In this document: positions 25,416-34,516 of the stretch, piece after piece
How the letters are laid out: each line of letters opens with the position of its first letter
How positions within the stretch are numbered: the stretch's first letter is position 1
Source of the DNA: Terrimicrobium sacchariphilum
Lineage (GTDB): Bacteria; Verrucomicrobiota; Verrucomicrobiia; Chthoniobacterales; Terrimicrobiaceae
Direction: 5' to 3'
DNA length: 64,000 nt
Assembly (NCBI RefSeq): GCF_001613545.1
Contig: NZ_BDCO01000002.1
Span: 868,001-932,000 of the forward strand
Notes under the pieces: generated by a model
What the model was told of the DNA's origin: nothing
What the model saw: the letters and a program-made list of their open reading frames with translations, nothing else
Database searches by the model: none
Program-made: the position numbers and the translations under genes

Positions 25416-26513
25416 ATGGCGCGTGGATTGGTTCCCAGAGAGGTGACGGTGGCGGAGGCTCGCGGGTTTGTGGTGCGGGCGGGAGGACTGGCGGCTCCGT
25501 GGGCGTCGGTGGGGGAGGCAATACGACATCTCGGGTATGTGCAGATGGACCCGATCGACGTGTGCGGCAAGATGCATGACCTGATCCTGCGCAATCGCGT
25601 GGCGCGGTATCGGCGCGACGGGTTGCTGGAGACGCTATATGCGGCGGGGGAGCGGGAGTTTTTTGAGCATTACATCCCGGGGCGCGGCGTGCTGGTGGCG
25701 CTGCCGGTGACGGAGTACCGGTATCTGGCGCGCGCGATGCGGGCGCGGCGGTCGCGCGAGGGATACGGGGGGATGCTGGATGCGGACCAGCGGAGGATGG
25801 CGCGGGTGATCCTGCGGCGCATCCGGGATGAAGGACCGCTGGGGACGGGGGCTTTTGCGAATGACGCGCGGTCGGAGACGGGCTGGGGGACGATGGGGAC
25901 GCTGGCACGGACGACGCTGGACAAGCTCTTCCTCCATGGGCGGCTGATGGTGGCCCGGCGGGAGAATTTTCGCCGGGTCTTTGACCTGACGGAGCGGGTG
26001 CTGCCGCGCGAGATCCTGGCGGCGCGGGCGGCCTCGCCGCGCGAGGAGGCGCTGTGGCTCGTGCTGGAGCGGCTGCGGCAGCGGAGGCTGGCTCACCTGA
26101 GCCCGGCGCAGCGCGGTCTGGTGGGAAAGCTGATACAGCCTGTGCGTGTCGGGGATCGGATTCTCTACTGCCTGCGGGAGGATGCGGGTTTGCTCGACGG
26201 GGCGCTGCCGGAGCCGGGGCCTGTGCTATTAGCTCCGCTGGACCCGGTGGTTTACGACCGGGCGGTGGCGCGGTCGGTATGGAGCTTTGATTATACGTGG
26301 GAGGTGTACACGCCGGCGGCGAAGCGGGTGCGCGGGTACTATGCGCTGCCGCTGCTGGCCGGCGGCGAGATCATCGGCCATGTGGACCCGCGCGCGGATC
26401 GCGCGGCGGGCGAACTGGTCGCCTCGACGAACGTGGCGGATCGCGCCTTGGTCCTCGCCGCGTTGCGCCCGCTGGCGGCGTTTCTCGGGCTGGCGAAGGT
26501 GCGGGTGGCGTAG
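25416..26513 (+). CDS. YcaQ/AlkZ-like winged-helix DNA glycosylase
   Basis: The 365-residue protein matches the HTH_42 family of DNA glycosylases. The catalytic element is VQMDPIDV (Q43, D45), the QxD form of YcaQ, which in E. coli unhooks interstrand cross-links and excises alkylated purines, rather than the QxQ form of AlkZ. Other family marks are the tandem winged helices around residues 140-250, LLAPLDPVVYDR and FDYTWEVYTPAAKR, and RGYYALPLL near the C-terminus. ATG 25416 has AGAGGAGG seven bases upstream; a longer frame from 25125 is not supported. It is monocistronic as far as can be seen. Confidence 0.88.
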   Translation: MARGLVPREVTVAEARGFVVRAGGLAAPWASVGEAIRHLGYVQMDPIDVCGKMHDLILRNRVARYRRDGLLETLYAAGEREFFEHYIPGRGVLVALPVTEYRYLARAMRARRSREGYGGMLDADQRRMARVILRRIRDEGPLGTGAFANDARSETGWGTMGTLARTTLDKLFLHGRLMVARRENFRRVFDLTERVLPREILAARAASPREEALWLVLERLRQRRLAHLSPAQRGLVGKLIQPVRVGDRILYCLREDAGLLDGALPEPGPVLLAPLDPVVYDRAVARSVWSFDYTWEVYTPAAKRVRGYYALPLLAGGEIIGHVDPRADRAAGELVASTNVADRALVLAALRPLAAFLGLAKVRVA

Positions 26514-26630
26514 GGCGGAGTGAGGTCACCCCGGCAGCCCATGCCCGGCAGGTGGGCCGCTCTGGAGCGTCCGCCGGTCAGTGGCGGCATCTTGATCTTT
26601 ACGCTTCGGTGGCGACGGGAGCGGAGTGTA

Positions 26631-27335
26631 TTACCTGCTCGCTCCGGGGTCGGTGATCTGGAGGGAGGAGAGGAATTTCTCGCGATAGCCTGATGCGACT
26701 GCCTCCTGGTCGGAAGGATACTCCAGCGTGAGGGCGATGATGCTCCCCGGCACCTTGACGTAGCGGACATAGGCTCCGCCCGATGCGCCCTTGACGGTAA
26801 AGGAAACGGACGGGAAGCCGGAAAACGGCGAGGTGTCGACATCCGATACGGTGTAGCCGGACTTTGGAAAGTTTTGCGGGAAGCTGGCCAGATCGGGCGG
26901 CGTTTTCCCCTCGGGATCGAACATCTTTGTCGCGGAAAACTTGATCCCTTCGGAGCTTTTCGCCCCCACCGCGTGGACCACAGTTCCGTCGGCTATCGGA
27001 TCTCTGGCTTTGACGGTGAAGTCATTGAACGGAAGCGGGATGAGGACTGAGAAACCTCCCTGCGTGGAGGCGGCGAGATTCCAGCCCGAGGGGTCGGCGG
27101 TTGTCGCCTGGGTGCGATGCATCTCGACCACGGGCTCCGCCCCGGCGGCGGGCGACGGCTGTGCGACGCGGATCACCAGATAGACCAGCGCGATGAAGAG
27201 CAGGATCGCGCCGAGCAGGCGGAAGGTCTTCCGCTTTTTCTGGAACTCCTCGCCCCGCGTCTTCGTGAACCATTGCGGGAAGAAGATCAGCGCAGCGCCC
27301 GCAAGGCCTGGAATCAACACGTCGACGTAGCTCAT
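26631..27335 (-). CDS. Membrane-anchored protein of unknown function
   Basis: The 234-residue product from ATG 27335 starts MSYVDVLIPGLAGAALIFF, with a second hydrophobic segment at about 43-60 (LLGAILLFIALVYLVI). The rest is an external or periplasmic domain with repeated strand pattern (GGFSVLIPLPFNDFTVKA, then GFPSVSFTVKG), like small proteins that carry a PsbP/DcrB-type lipid-binding or stress fold. That resemblance is weak. The upstream part of the frame (to 27980) is low-complexity and not supported. Confidence 0.65.
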   Translation of the reverse strand: MSYVDVLIPGLAGAALIFFPQWFTKTRGEEFQKKRKTFRLLGAILLFIALVYLVIRVAQPSPAAGAEPVVEMHRTQATTADPSGWNLAASTQGGFSVLIPLPFNDFTVKARDPIADGTVVHAVGAKSSEGIKFSATKMFDPEGKTPPDLASFPQNFPKSGYTVSDVDTSPFSGFPSVSFTVKGASGGAYVRYVKVPGSIIALTLEYPSDQEAVASGYREKFLSSLQITDPGASR

Positions 27336-27641
27336 AGGGAATCCGGTTTTGTGACCCGTCAGGTAGCACCTTGGCTCATGGGTGGCAAGAGGCTCCGGAT
27401 GCAGCGGCGTGGTGCGCGGCGGGCAGCCCCCTTGCGACGCGGCTGGGAGCGGCTTTGCTTTGTGCGCCATTTTCCTTGAGGTTGATGGGTGAAAGCGTGT
27501 TTGCTTAGCTGTCTGCGAGCGAATCCCGATGGCATCCTGCTTTGACAAACTTTTTGACGCGAGAGGGAATGGGCGGTGCGGGGTTTTGCTGGCTGCCGTC
27601 GAGGCTAAGTGGAAGGTTGGCGCTCCGGGAGGGAAGGTAGC
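27336..27641. other. Intergenic, 306 bases
   Basis: This gap lies between two divergent genes, so promoters for both are expected here. No convincing ORF, hairpin with T-run or known RNA was found. The stretch CTTTGACAAACTTTTTGACG near 27540 is A/T-rich and contains two TTGAC elements that could be -35 sites; no good -10 partner was identified. Confidence 0.4.
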
Positions 27642-27890
27642 ATGAGGTTGCGCACCCGGTTTGCCGTGATTCGGAAAAGGCTTCGTTCCGGAGCGTTTCT
27701 TTGGGGATTTTTCATCGGCGCCTCGGCTGGCCTGCCCGCGGTGCTGTATTCGCAGGCGAGTGGCACCAGTGCCTGGGTGCTGGCCTTGTATTGCCTCGTT
27801 CCAGGGGTGATCGTGGGCGCGGTCTTTTTGATGGTGGGGACGAAGGCCCGGTCCTGGCTGGAGCGGTTTATCTCGAGGTTTCCGTGGTGA
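27642..27890 (+). CDS. Small two-helix membrane protein
   Basis: The 82-residue product from ATG 27642 (GGGAAGG upstream) has a basic start, RLRTRFAVIRKRLR, then two hydrophobic segments at about 17-36 and 44-66 separated by a short polar turn, and a basic end. It has no recognised family. Confidence 0.55.
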   Translation: MRLRTRFAVIRKRLRSGAFLWGFFIGASAGLPAVLYSQASGTSAWVLALYCLVPGVIVGAVFLMVGTKARSWLERFISRFPW

Positions 27891-28008
27891 CGCGACGATT
27901 TTCCTCATCTGTCGGCCTGCTTGGCTCAGCGGCGTGGCGATGCTCGCGGGAGGGCTGCGATGGAGCGAGCCGGGATGCAAGGTCTTGCGCCATGGGCCTC
28001 GTTTTTCT

Positions 28009-28389
28009 ATGACTGCTCCGGGTATGGAAAAGCTTTACTTTCTTCTCTGCGGGATCGGCTGCGCGGTCTTTGGCGCGTGCCTGCTGTGGAGGCGGCTGGA
28101 TCTTTTCCTTAACGGCGAACGTACGCCGGGCAGGGTCGTCGGCTGGGAGCCCCGGGGGCGCAGGGTGTACTTTCACCCGGTGGTCGCGTTTACCGCCGTG
28201 GACGGGGCGCAATACCAGATCACCAGCTACGCGGGGTATTCCACGAAACCGGAGATCGATAGCTTTCCGGTGATTTACCTGAGCCGCCGCCCGGCGAAGG
28301 CGCTCGTCTATTCGGCGCTGCACTTTTGGGCCGCGCCGCTGGTCCTGCTGGCGATATCGGCGGGGCCGCTGTTTCTTTTCTTCCGGTAA
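28009..28389 (+). CDS. DUF3592-like small membrane protein
   Basis: The 126-residue product has membrane helices near residues 8-26 and 98-124 around a small strand domain with RTPGRVVGWEPRG, YFHPVVAFTAVDG and a final SRRPAKALVY, the layout of DUF3592. An alternative start at ATG 28024 removes five residues; neither has a strong ribosome site. It is a second family member besides the one at 24 kb. Role unknown. Confidence 0.65.
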   Translation: MTAPGMEKLYFLLCGIGCAVFGACLLWRRLDLFLNGERTPGRVVGWEPRGRRVYFHPVVAFTAVDGAQYQITSYAGYSTKPEIDSFPVIYLSRRPAKALVYSALHFWAAPLVLLAISAGPLFLFFR

Positions 28390-28523
28390 TGACCATGGCT
28401 TGAGACCGGCCCGCCTGGAATCTCGAGGACGCGCCCCGCGCTCAGGGTTCCGCTGTCGGCGGCGAGTCGTTTTGACTTTTGCCCGCAAACCTTATTCTCT
28501 CCTTGGCATACTTTGGTTTAGCG

Positions 28524-29231
28524 ATGCGCCCCGCCCTGAAAGCTTACATTCTCCCCTGGCTATGCTTTGCGGCGTTGTACGGTTCGCAAGTCGTTGTCGC
28601 CGTGCTGGCGGTGGCGGGGTGTGTGGTGTCGCGAGGGTTTGCGTATTGGCTCGGAAGTCCGTGGGGGGTGTTCAGCGTGACGGCGATCGGGGGATTGGCT
28701 GCGCTGGGGGTGGTGTATTTGTTTCTGCGGCGGCCTTCGGCGGGGGAATATCTTCGCCAGCTGGGCCTGCGGTTTCCGCCGCGTGATGTCTCAATCCCGC
28801 TCGTCCTCCTCGGTCTCGCGCTGGGCTTCGCGGCGAGCTATCTGGGTTCCAGATTTCCAGCGGAGGCGGCGGCGAATTCTTCCTTCCTGAAGACGTTTGC
28901 CAATGGCTCCCGCGAGGGGGCGTATTTGTACGCCGTGATGCTGGTGGCGGGACCATTCCTGGAGGAGCTGGTGATGCGGGGCTTTCTCTACCAGGTATTT
29001 CGCAAGGGCTACGGGGTGCCGGTGAGCGTGGGGGCGCTCGTTTTCATCGGGACTCTCACGCATTGGAAAGTCGCGACGGCATCGGTGTGGTATTTCCTGA
29101 TGCTCGCCCTCCTCCAGGTCACGATCTGCCTGGCCTTTGAAAAGACGAAAAACCTCTGGAACTGCATCGCGATCCACGTCGCCTACAACGCCGTGATGGC
29201 GTATTTCTTTTTGAAAGCGATGTATCCATAG
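28524..29231 (+). CDS. CPBP-family intramembrane metalloprotease
   Basis: The 235-residue protein has about seven hydrophobic segments and all three motifs of the CPBP/Rce1-like (Abi) family: EELVMRGFLY (EExxxR), FIGTLTH (FxxxH) and HVAYN (HxxxN) in order. These supply the glutamate and histidine catalytic residues. Members process prenylated or membrane proteins, or give bacteriocin self-immunity. ATG 28524 is preferred over a TTG 45 bases upstream. There is no neighbouring bacteriocin gene, so the substrate is open. Confidence 0.88.
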   Translation: MRPALKAYILPWLCFAALYGSQVVVAVLAVAGCVVSRGFAYWLGSPWGVFSVTAIGGLAALGVVYLFLRRPSAGEYLRQLGLRFPPRDVSIPLVLLGLALGFAASYLGSRFPAEAAANSSFLKTFANGSREGAYLYAVMLVAGPFLEELVMRGFLYQVFRKGYGVPVSVGALVFIGTLTHWKVATASVWYFLMLALLQVTICLAFEKTKNLWNCIAIHVAYNAVMAYFFLKAMYP

Positions 29232-29353
29232 GGTCCCTGGAGTCGGTACGCGCTGTGTTTTGAAATACGAGGGAGGTCGCCAAGGTGGGAATGATTTCCT
29301 GCTCGTAGCGGATCGAATGATGGACTATCAGGTGAAGTGCTCCTGCCATCGCC

Positions 29354-29677
29354 ATGAAATCCGCCTCCGACGCTTTTCAGCAGCTTGTTGAGGATCAACT
29401 CGACGTGATGGCGAATCTCCGGTTCCGCCGGATGTTTGGCGGATTCGGTCTTTATGCGGGCGAGATCTTCTTTGGAATCATCCACGGCGGGAAACTGTAT
29501 TTTCACACTAACCCTCACACCCGGAAGCGCTACGAGGAGGCGGGCACCACGTTCTTTGTGACACCCGGCAGCAGGAAGGCGGCGCTGAAGAAATACTACG
29601 AAGTCCCGCTGGCCATCGTGGAGCAGAAGAGGGAGTTCGTACGATGGGCGAGAGAGGCTGTGGCCTCCGTGGAGTGA
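29354..29677 (+). CDS. TfoX/Sxy N-terminal domain protein
   Basis: The 107-residue protein consists of one TfoX_N domain: RRMFGGFGLYAGEIFFGII, KLYFHTNPHTRKRYEEAG and a final helix with EFVRWAREAV. In Proteobacteria the full TfoX/Sxy protein promotes competence through CRP; stand-alone N-domains occur widely and have no settled role. It converges with the ATPase gene across a short hairpin. Confidence 0.85.
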   Translation: MKSASDAFQQLVEDQLDVMANLRFRRMFGGFGLYAGEIFFGIIHGGKLYFHTNPHTRKRYEEAGTTFFVTPGSRKAALKKYYEVPLAIVEQKREFVRWAREAVASVE

Positions 29678-29680
29678 AGG

Positions 29681-29699
29681 CCGGGCACTTTTTGCCCGG
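29681..29699. terminator. Hairpin between convergent genes
   Basis: CCGGGCA (29681-29687) and TGCCCGG (29693-29699) form a seven-base-pair stem with a five-base loop, three bases after the TfoX_N stop codon region and 27 bases from the ATPase stop. There is no long T-run, so termination efficiency is uncertain, but the position between convergent genes supports a terminator role. Confidence 0.5.
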
Positions 29700-29725
29700 T
29701 ATGTATCGGCCGACCTGTTTCCTGG

Positions 29726-30481
29726 CTATGCGTCGCGGTGCAGGAGGATTTGCAGCATGCGCGTGGGGTTGGAAAGGAAATCGCGCGTGACCTGAAAGTG
29801 CTCGGTGTCCTCGTAGGCGATGCGCGAGATGCCGTCGGCGCTGCATTGATAGATGCGGGTATCGGGATAGGCCATGAGGATCGGGGAATGCGTGGCGATG
29901 AGGAACTGGGAACCCTCGCCGACGAGGTCGTGAATGCGCGAGAGGACGGCAAGCTGGCGCTGCGGCGAGAGGGCGGACTCGGGTTCGTCGAGGATGTAGA
30001 CTCCGCGCCCCCGGAAGCGGTGCATGACGAGGTTGAGGAAGGACTCGCCGTGGGACTGTTCATGGAGCGAACGGCCGCCGTAGGCATCTGCGAGCGGGGC
30101 GGAGTCGCCCGGCCCGGCGTCGAGTTTCTCGATCTCGGTGGCGACATTGTAAAAGCTCTCGGCGCGGAGAAAGAAGCCGTCGCGCGGGCGCTCGCTGCCC
30201 CGCGTGATGCGCAGGTGCTCGTGCAGCGGCGAGTGCGAGCTGCGGGTGGAGAAGCGGAAGTTTCTGCTGCCGCCCTCCGCATTGAAGCCGAGCGACACCG
30301 CGACGGCCTCCAGCAGGGTGGACTTGCCGGAGCCATTTTCGCCGACGAAGAAGGTGACCTTTGGGTGCAGGTCGATGTGGTCCAGCGAGCGGATGGCCGG
30401 GAGGGAAAACGGATACCGGTCGAAGGTCTCGACCGTCTCGCGCTTGAGCGTTACCCGCCGGATGAACTGCGTGGAAATCAT
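29726..30481 (-). CDS. AAA-type ATPase (COG3910-like predicted ATPase)
   Basis: The 251-residue protein has Walker A GENGSGKST (residues 47-55), an ABC-like signature SHGESFLN and Walker B GVYILDEPESAL with the catalytic glutamate, then the H-loop FLIATHSPIL. This is the compact single-domain ATPase family related to SMC/Rad50 heads, without coiled coil. Members occur alone or beside nucleases in defence modules; no partner nuclease is next to it here. Function cannot be set beyond ATP hydrolysis. Confidence 0.9.
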   Translation of the reverse strand: MISTQFIRRVTLKRETVETFDRYPFSLPAIRSLDHIDLHPKVTFFVGENGSGKSTLLEAVAVSLGFNAEGGSRNFRFSTRSSHSPLHEHLRITRGSERPRDGFFLRAESFYNVATEIEKLDAGPGDSAPLADAYGGRSLHEQSHGESFLNLVMHRFRGRGVYILDEPESALSPQRQLAVLSRIHDLVGEGSQFLIATHSPILMAYPDTRIYQCSADGISRIAYEDTEHFQVTRDFLSNPTRMLQILLHRDA

Positions 30482-30599
30482 GATGGCTTGCGAGAGGAGT
30501 GTAAGGGAAATCCCGCAGGGTGTCGCGCGTGGTTTCCGGAATCAGTCCCCTTGGAAAGGGAGACGGGTTTCTGCCTGATTCGGGCGCTTGGCGGGAGGT

Positions 30600-30959
30600 T
30601 TAGCTGAGGAACATGAGGAAGGGGAAAGCGGCCAGCGAGACGGCGATGAGAATCACACAACCTCTGAGCCAGAGGCATATGGTGCGAAGGTCGGGACTGC
30701 GAGACAGGGGGGTGTCTGTGAAGATCAGCCGAAGCAAGATCATCGAGCTGGCAATCGAATATCCGGAGAGCTTCGCCCTGGCTCCGGGTCCCAGGTGCGG
30801 GTCCAGCTCCTCGCTGGTCTTTGCTTTCAGCCAGCGAACGAGCAGCGTCTGCAGGACCATCCCGATGGCCCAGGCGGCAATATAAAGATCCAGCAAGACG
30901 AGTTGCCATGTTTCCACGGCGAGTATCCTAAACCAGAGCCCTGCGCGGGGCGGAGTCAT
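30600..30959 (-). CDS. Small membrane protein of unknown function
   Basis: The 119-residue product from ATG 30959 has hydrophobic segments at about 15-38 (WQLVLLDLYIAAWAIGMVL region) and 95-118, with a polar middle containing a possible amphipathic helix. The frame is open further upstream to 31070 but that part is low in homology-like character. No family is recognised. Confidence 0.5.
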   Translation of the reverse strand: MTPPRAGLWFRILAVETWQLVLLDLYIAAWAIGMVLQTLLVRWLKAKTSEELDPHLGPGARAKLSGYSIASSMILLRLIFTDTPLSRSPDLRTICLWLRGCVILIAVSLAAFPFLMFLS

Positions 30960-31462
30960 TTCGTGTCTTTCGCCGCGGCCCGATCTGCCCGCGTGGCGCA
31001 GGGACAGAGGCAGAGTATCGCTACGTAGGGTGAATGAGGGCAGTGTGCCGTTCTCGCGTCGAGTGAGCATGCTGGGGGCTGGCCTGCTTGAGGTGGGGAA
31101 TCCGGAGGAGATTTTTCCAGGGAGGCTGAGAGTTGCTAAATTTTTTCCGCGCGAGCGGAGGGCTTGGGATCTATCCTTAATGTTTGCTTTGACAACAGGT
31201 TGCGCAGGCGGGGGCTATTCGATGTTCGGGGCGGTCTCCCGGCGTTGTATAAGACTTTCTTGCCTGAGTGGCGGAGTCTAAGTAAGCACTCGCGCAGGAT
31301 GAGCGCTACGCTAAGTGATATGCGGAGTGGGGCCGGGCATGGAGATCCGGCAGGGGCGCTGTCGCTCCAGGGTTGTCGGAGAAACGGCGGGCGAACCTTC
31401 CGGGGGCCGGAACCCACGCAGGCGCTTACGCAGGGGGAAACTATCACATCGTGATCTGGGCT
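30960..31462. other. Intergenic, about 500 bases, leader of the large PEP-CTERM gene
   Basis: No supported gene. TTGACA at about 31190 and TTGTATAAG near 31243 are possible promoter elements. Closer to the gene, TTCCGG-GGG-CCGGAA (31398-31412) is a perfect six-base-pair hairpin followed by GC-rich sequence. Known riboswitch cores (c-di-GMP, cobalamin, SAM) were looked for by eye and not found, but a structured leader cannot be excluded. Confidence 0.4.
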
Positions 31463-33724
31463 ATGAAAGGGCACATTGGCATCCTGGTCGCGGTCATCTT
31501 TCTCAGCGCATCGGCGCGGGCGCAGCAGTTCACATGGACGGGAGCGGCGGGGGACGGGCTCGTCTCGAATCCCGGCAACTGGCAGGGCGGGACGGCACCC
31601 ACGGGGAATGCCTCTGGGGAGGAGTCTCTGGATCTCTCGGGCGCTTCATCGACTGTCGTGAGCGACATCACGGGGGCCACCTTTTCGGGCCTCAACCTCA
31701 GGGATGGCGTGACGCTGACGGGAGACTCGCTGCGGCTGGGGTGGATCGGCGTTTCATACGGCTTCACGGGTAGCGCCACGATAGCGCTCGATATCCGCAC
31801 CTGGGACGAGCGCGGCGCACCGTACTTTTCGGGATTCGAGGTGCACCTTGGGAGTCCGGGATTTGATCTCGCCATGAAGGGTACGCTGGAGGCGGGCGTG
31901 CCCGTGGCCATCCAGAGTTTAGGCGCGAGGTTCCTCCTCGCTGGCGAGAATGGCAAAATCGTAGCGGCGCCGGGGACTTCCCCCAGCCTGAGTGTGAGCG
32001 GAGGGACGTTGTCGCTCGACAACCGGGAGGCTGTGGTCACCGCGAGGGTCGCATCAACGATCCCGGTGACGCTAGACAATGGCACGATCGAACTGCTCGG
32101 CAACGCGGACGCGGACGTCGTCGAAACGCTGGGTCAGGTAAAGGTGCGGCAGTTGTCCACTCTCAAGGCGGTTGCGGAGAGTGAGAGGCAGGCGGTCCTC
32201 TCCGTGGCATCTCTCGATGTCGGGGCGAGTGGTAACATCCTTTTCGACGCCTCCGGCGGCGGCAGTTTTCAGGTGGGGAATGTCGCTCCCTCGGCTTTCC
32301 TCGGCGGGCAGTATCTGTTTTCCAGCCAATCTGGGCGGTACGAATACGCCGGGTACGACGCGGCGGCCGGCGTGGTGTCGGCGACGACCTCCACGGACCT
32401 CTCGACGGCCACGGCGCAGGACCATGTGCGGCTCGATGCGTATACCGAACTCGCGGGCAACCGGGAGGTGCGGTCTCTGGCGGTTAACGCGGGGCTGGGC
32501 GGTACCGGCACGGTCGCGCTTACCGACCTGCTGGTCGAGCCGGGAGCCATGGGCGTGAGCGTGAATCTGGACTTTGGCTCGCGCGATGGAACGGTGACCG
32601 CAGCGTCGCAGCCGTACTCGGTCTCGCTCACCGGGGACATCGCCGGCAGCGGTTCGCTGGTTTTTCGCGGCAACATGAACGTCTGGGCGGCTGCGAGCTA
32701 TGCGGGAGCGGTGTCCGTGCAGGGAGACATGTCGATCGGCGGGAGCATGGCCCATGCCTCGGGGTGGACACTGGGGAGCGATGAGGGGATGGGGGGTCTC
32801 TATTTCATGGGGCCATCCGGGGCGGCGGAGATGCCGGATCGGATTTCCGACACGGCACCGATCACGGTCTACCAGGGCCGGGTCTCGCTCGTCCGGGAGT
32901 TTGGGAACCCCGCAGGCTTCACGGAGCGCATGGGGACGGTGACGCTCGCGGCGGGAGCGGGACGGTCGTTGTGGCTCGAATCGTCCAATTACGACCCCGT
33001 CTCCGACTCTGAAACGCCGGAACGCGGAACCCTCGCGGTCGCCGGACTCATCATCGACGCCGCCTGCCGGAACAGCGTGATCGAGATCATTGCGAGCGGG
33101 AAGGGGTCTTCGCTGGAAATCAGCGGCGGGGAAATCGAGGTGGGCAATGAAAACCTGCTCATGGCAACAGTGACCTCCGGGGCGAGGCTGTCCACCCCGG
33201 GAATCCATGTCACCGGAAACGCCTCCGCAACCGTGTCCTTCTCTGGCGACGCGGAGCTGGCGGGCGACCTGCGGGTGGGAGCCGCCTATCTGACTCTCCG
33301 GAACAACATGTCGACCGACGACGGGCGGCTGACGATCCTCGGCGACCTGGAGCTGGGCGCGGAGAGCTGGACGAATATTTTCTGCTCCAACCGGTCGCTG
33401 ATCACGGTCGAGGGCGACCTTACTCTCGACGGAGGGCTGTATATGGGTACCACCGACGGAACGCCCATCACCGAGGGAAGCTATCTCCTGCTCCGCTACA
33501 CCGGTCGGCTCACGGACCATGGATGGGAGACGGACCCCGATGAGTGGGGCTGGATGGGCTTCTCGGCCAGCGTGCACACGGACGAAACGACCAAGGAGGT
33601 CTATCTCGACGTCGTCGCGGTGCCCGAGCCGTCTGCACTCCTGCTCTCGGCGCTGGGGGGCATCGTCCTCGTTGGCGCTGCGGCGCGGAGAGGCAGGCTG
33701 CGCCGCCGCTCAGCCGACAGCTAG
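31463..33724 (+). CDS. Large PEP-CTERM surface protein with beta-repeat body
   Basis: The 753-residue product starts MKGHIGILVAVIFLSASARA, a signal peptide, then FTWTGAAGDGLVSNPGNWQGG, the typical opening of Verrucomicrobia autotransporter-like beta-strand proteins. The body is strand-rich (GTV, GDL, ITV repeats) with low lysine content, as in right-handed beta-helix proteins. It ends VPEPSALLLSALGGIVLV and a basic RRGRLRRR tail, the PEP-CTERM signal. There is no autotransporter barrel, so anchoring would be by the exosortase route. It is probably an extracellular matrix or adhesin component. It is preceded by a 500-base leader. Confidence 0.85.
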   Translation: MKGHIGILVAVIFLSASARAQQFTWTGAAGDGLVSNPGNWQGGTAPTGNASGEESLDLSGASSTVVSDITGATFSGLNLRDGVTLTGDSLRLGWIGVSYGFTGSATIALDIRTWDERGAPYFSGFEVHLGSPGFDLAMKGTLEAGVPVAIQSLGARFLLAGENGKIVAAPGTSPSLSVSGGTLSLDNREAVVTARVASTIPVTLDNGTIELLGNADADVVETLGQVKVRQLSTLKAVAESERQAVLSVASLDVGASGNILFDASGGGSFQVGNVAPSAFLGGQYLFSSQSGRYEYAGYDAAAGVVSATTSTDLSTATAQDHVRLDAYTELAGNREVRSLAVNAGLGGTGTVALTDLLVEPGAMGVSVNLDFGSRDGTVTAASQPYSVSLTGDIAGSGSLVFRGNMNVWAAASYAGAVSVQGDMSIGGSMAHASGWTLGSDEGMGGLYFMGPSGAAEMPDRISDTAPITVYQGRVSLVREFGNPAGFTERMGTVTLAAGAGRSLWLESSNYDPVSDSETPERGTLAVAGLIIDAACRNSVIEIIASGKGSSLEISGGEIEVGNENLLMATVTSGARLSTPGIHVTGNASATVSFSGDAELAGDLRVGAAYLTLRNNMSTDDGRLTILGDLELGAESWTNIFCSNRSLITVEGDLTLDGGLYMGTTDGTPITEGSYLLLRYTGRLTDHGWETDPDEWGWMGFSASVHTDETTKEVYLDVVAVPEPSALLLSALGGIVLVGAAARRGRLRRRSADS

Positions 33725-33742
33725 AGCAGCGCTCGGTTGAGC

Positions 33743-33760
33743 CTTGAGCCATGGCTCAAG
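33743..33760. repeat. 18-base perfect palindrome after the PEP-CTERM gene
   Basis: CTTGAGCC-AT-GGCTCAAG is an exact palindrome 19 bases after the stop of the large PEP-CTERM gene. With no following T-run it is either a weak terminator hairpin or a binding site. Confidence 0.55.
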
Positions 33761-33896
33761 ATCAATGGTGTTCCCCTTTGGAGGATTTGAAGCTGAATGT
33801 GCCGGATTGTGTCTCTCTGCTTAGATGCCTCGAGAGACTTGGCAAAGAGTGAAGGAAAGCGCATGCTGCCCATTGGTTCCCCAGCTCATCCCCTTT

Positions 33897-34472
33897 ATGA
33901 AAATCTTCACCTGCCTTGCCATCGCGGCGGCGTTCACGGCTTCGGCCATCGCGGCTCCCAAGACCATCCTCGTGGATGCTCAACTCGTGGAGTTGGCGAC
34001 GAATAAAGACTCGCTCCCGAAAGACCTCTCGAAAATCACAGAGCGGAAGGGGGTCGACGTCTTGACCTTTCCCAGACAAAAGACGCCCTCCGGCAGGGTC
34101 GCGAAGTTCTCCGCCACTCGCGAGGTCACCGTTCCGCGCAAGGGCGCATTTGAGGTCGGGGTCGTGTTGACGGTGCGCCCCGCTTTGGCAGACGATGGCC
34201 GGATTCGCTATTCAGTTGATGCCGACGCCACCACGTTTGAGGGCTTCTTCACGCCCTCATCCTCCCAGGCTCCGATCTTCAAGACGGTTCGGGCCGTGGG
34301 CATCGAGGGTGAGGCGGAAATCGGAAAACCGGTGGTGCTGGTTCTCTCCAAGTGGCAGGACGAACAAACGATCGTGGAATCAGGCAAGCCGAACCGCACC
34401 GCTCTCATTCACCGCCGCGTGATTGCCATCCTCACGTTTTCGCAGGCGGGCATCTCCGCGAAACATCCCTAA
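33897..34472 (+). CDS. Stand-alone secretin C-terminal-domain-like secreted protein
   Basis: The 191-residue product from ATG 33897 starts MKIFTCLAIAAAFTASAIA, a signal peptide. The mature chain resembles the last part of type II secretin cores: FEVGVVLTVRPALADDGRI, then DATTFEGFF, then PIFKTVRAVGIEGEAEIGKP and a closing AILTF strand, like the ...GVTLNVTP...EFEGF...V.dG...vlgG pattern of secretins. It lacks the N-domains and is far too short for a full secretin, so it cannot form a normal channel alone. The family assignment is tentative. Confidence 0.6.
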   Translation: MKIFTCLAIAAAFTASAIAAPKTILVDAQLVELATNKDSLPKDLSKITERKGVDVLTFPRQKTPSGRVAKFSATREVTVPRKGAFEVGVVLTVRPALADDGRIRYSVDADATTFEGFFTPSSSQAPIFKTVRAVGIEGEAEIGKPVVLVLSKWQDEQTIVESGKPNRTALIHRRVIAILTFSQAGISAKHP

Positions 34473-34516
34473 TGAATGACCTCGCTATGCTTTTTCAGCT
34501 CGATGCCAGACAGAAA

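Noticed and set aside
31320-31462. Possible c-di-GMP or other riboswitch before the surface protein gene
   Set aside because: Short fragments such as CACGCAGG recall the c-di-GMP-I core, but the conserved GAAA tetraloop and second stem are missing.
32072-33577. 501-codon leftward open frame
   Set aside because: Antisense to the PEP-CTERM surface protein gene; basic, non-globular translation.
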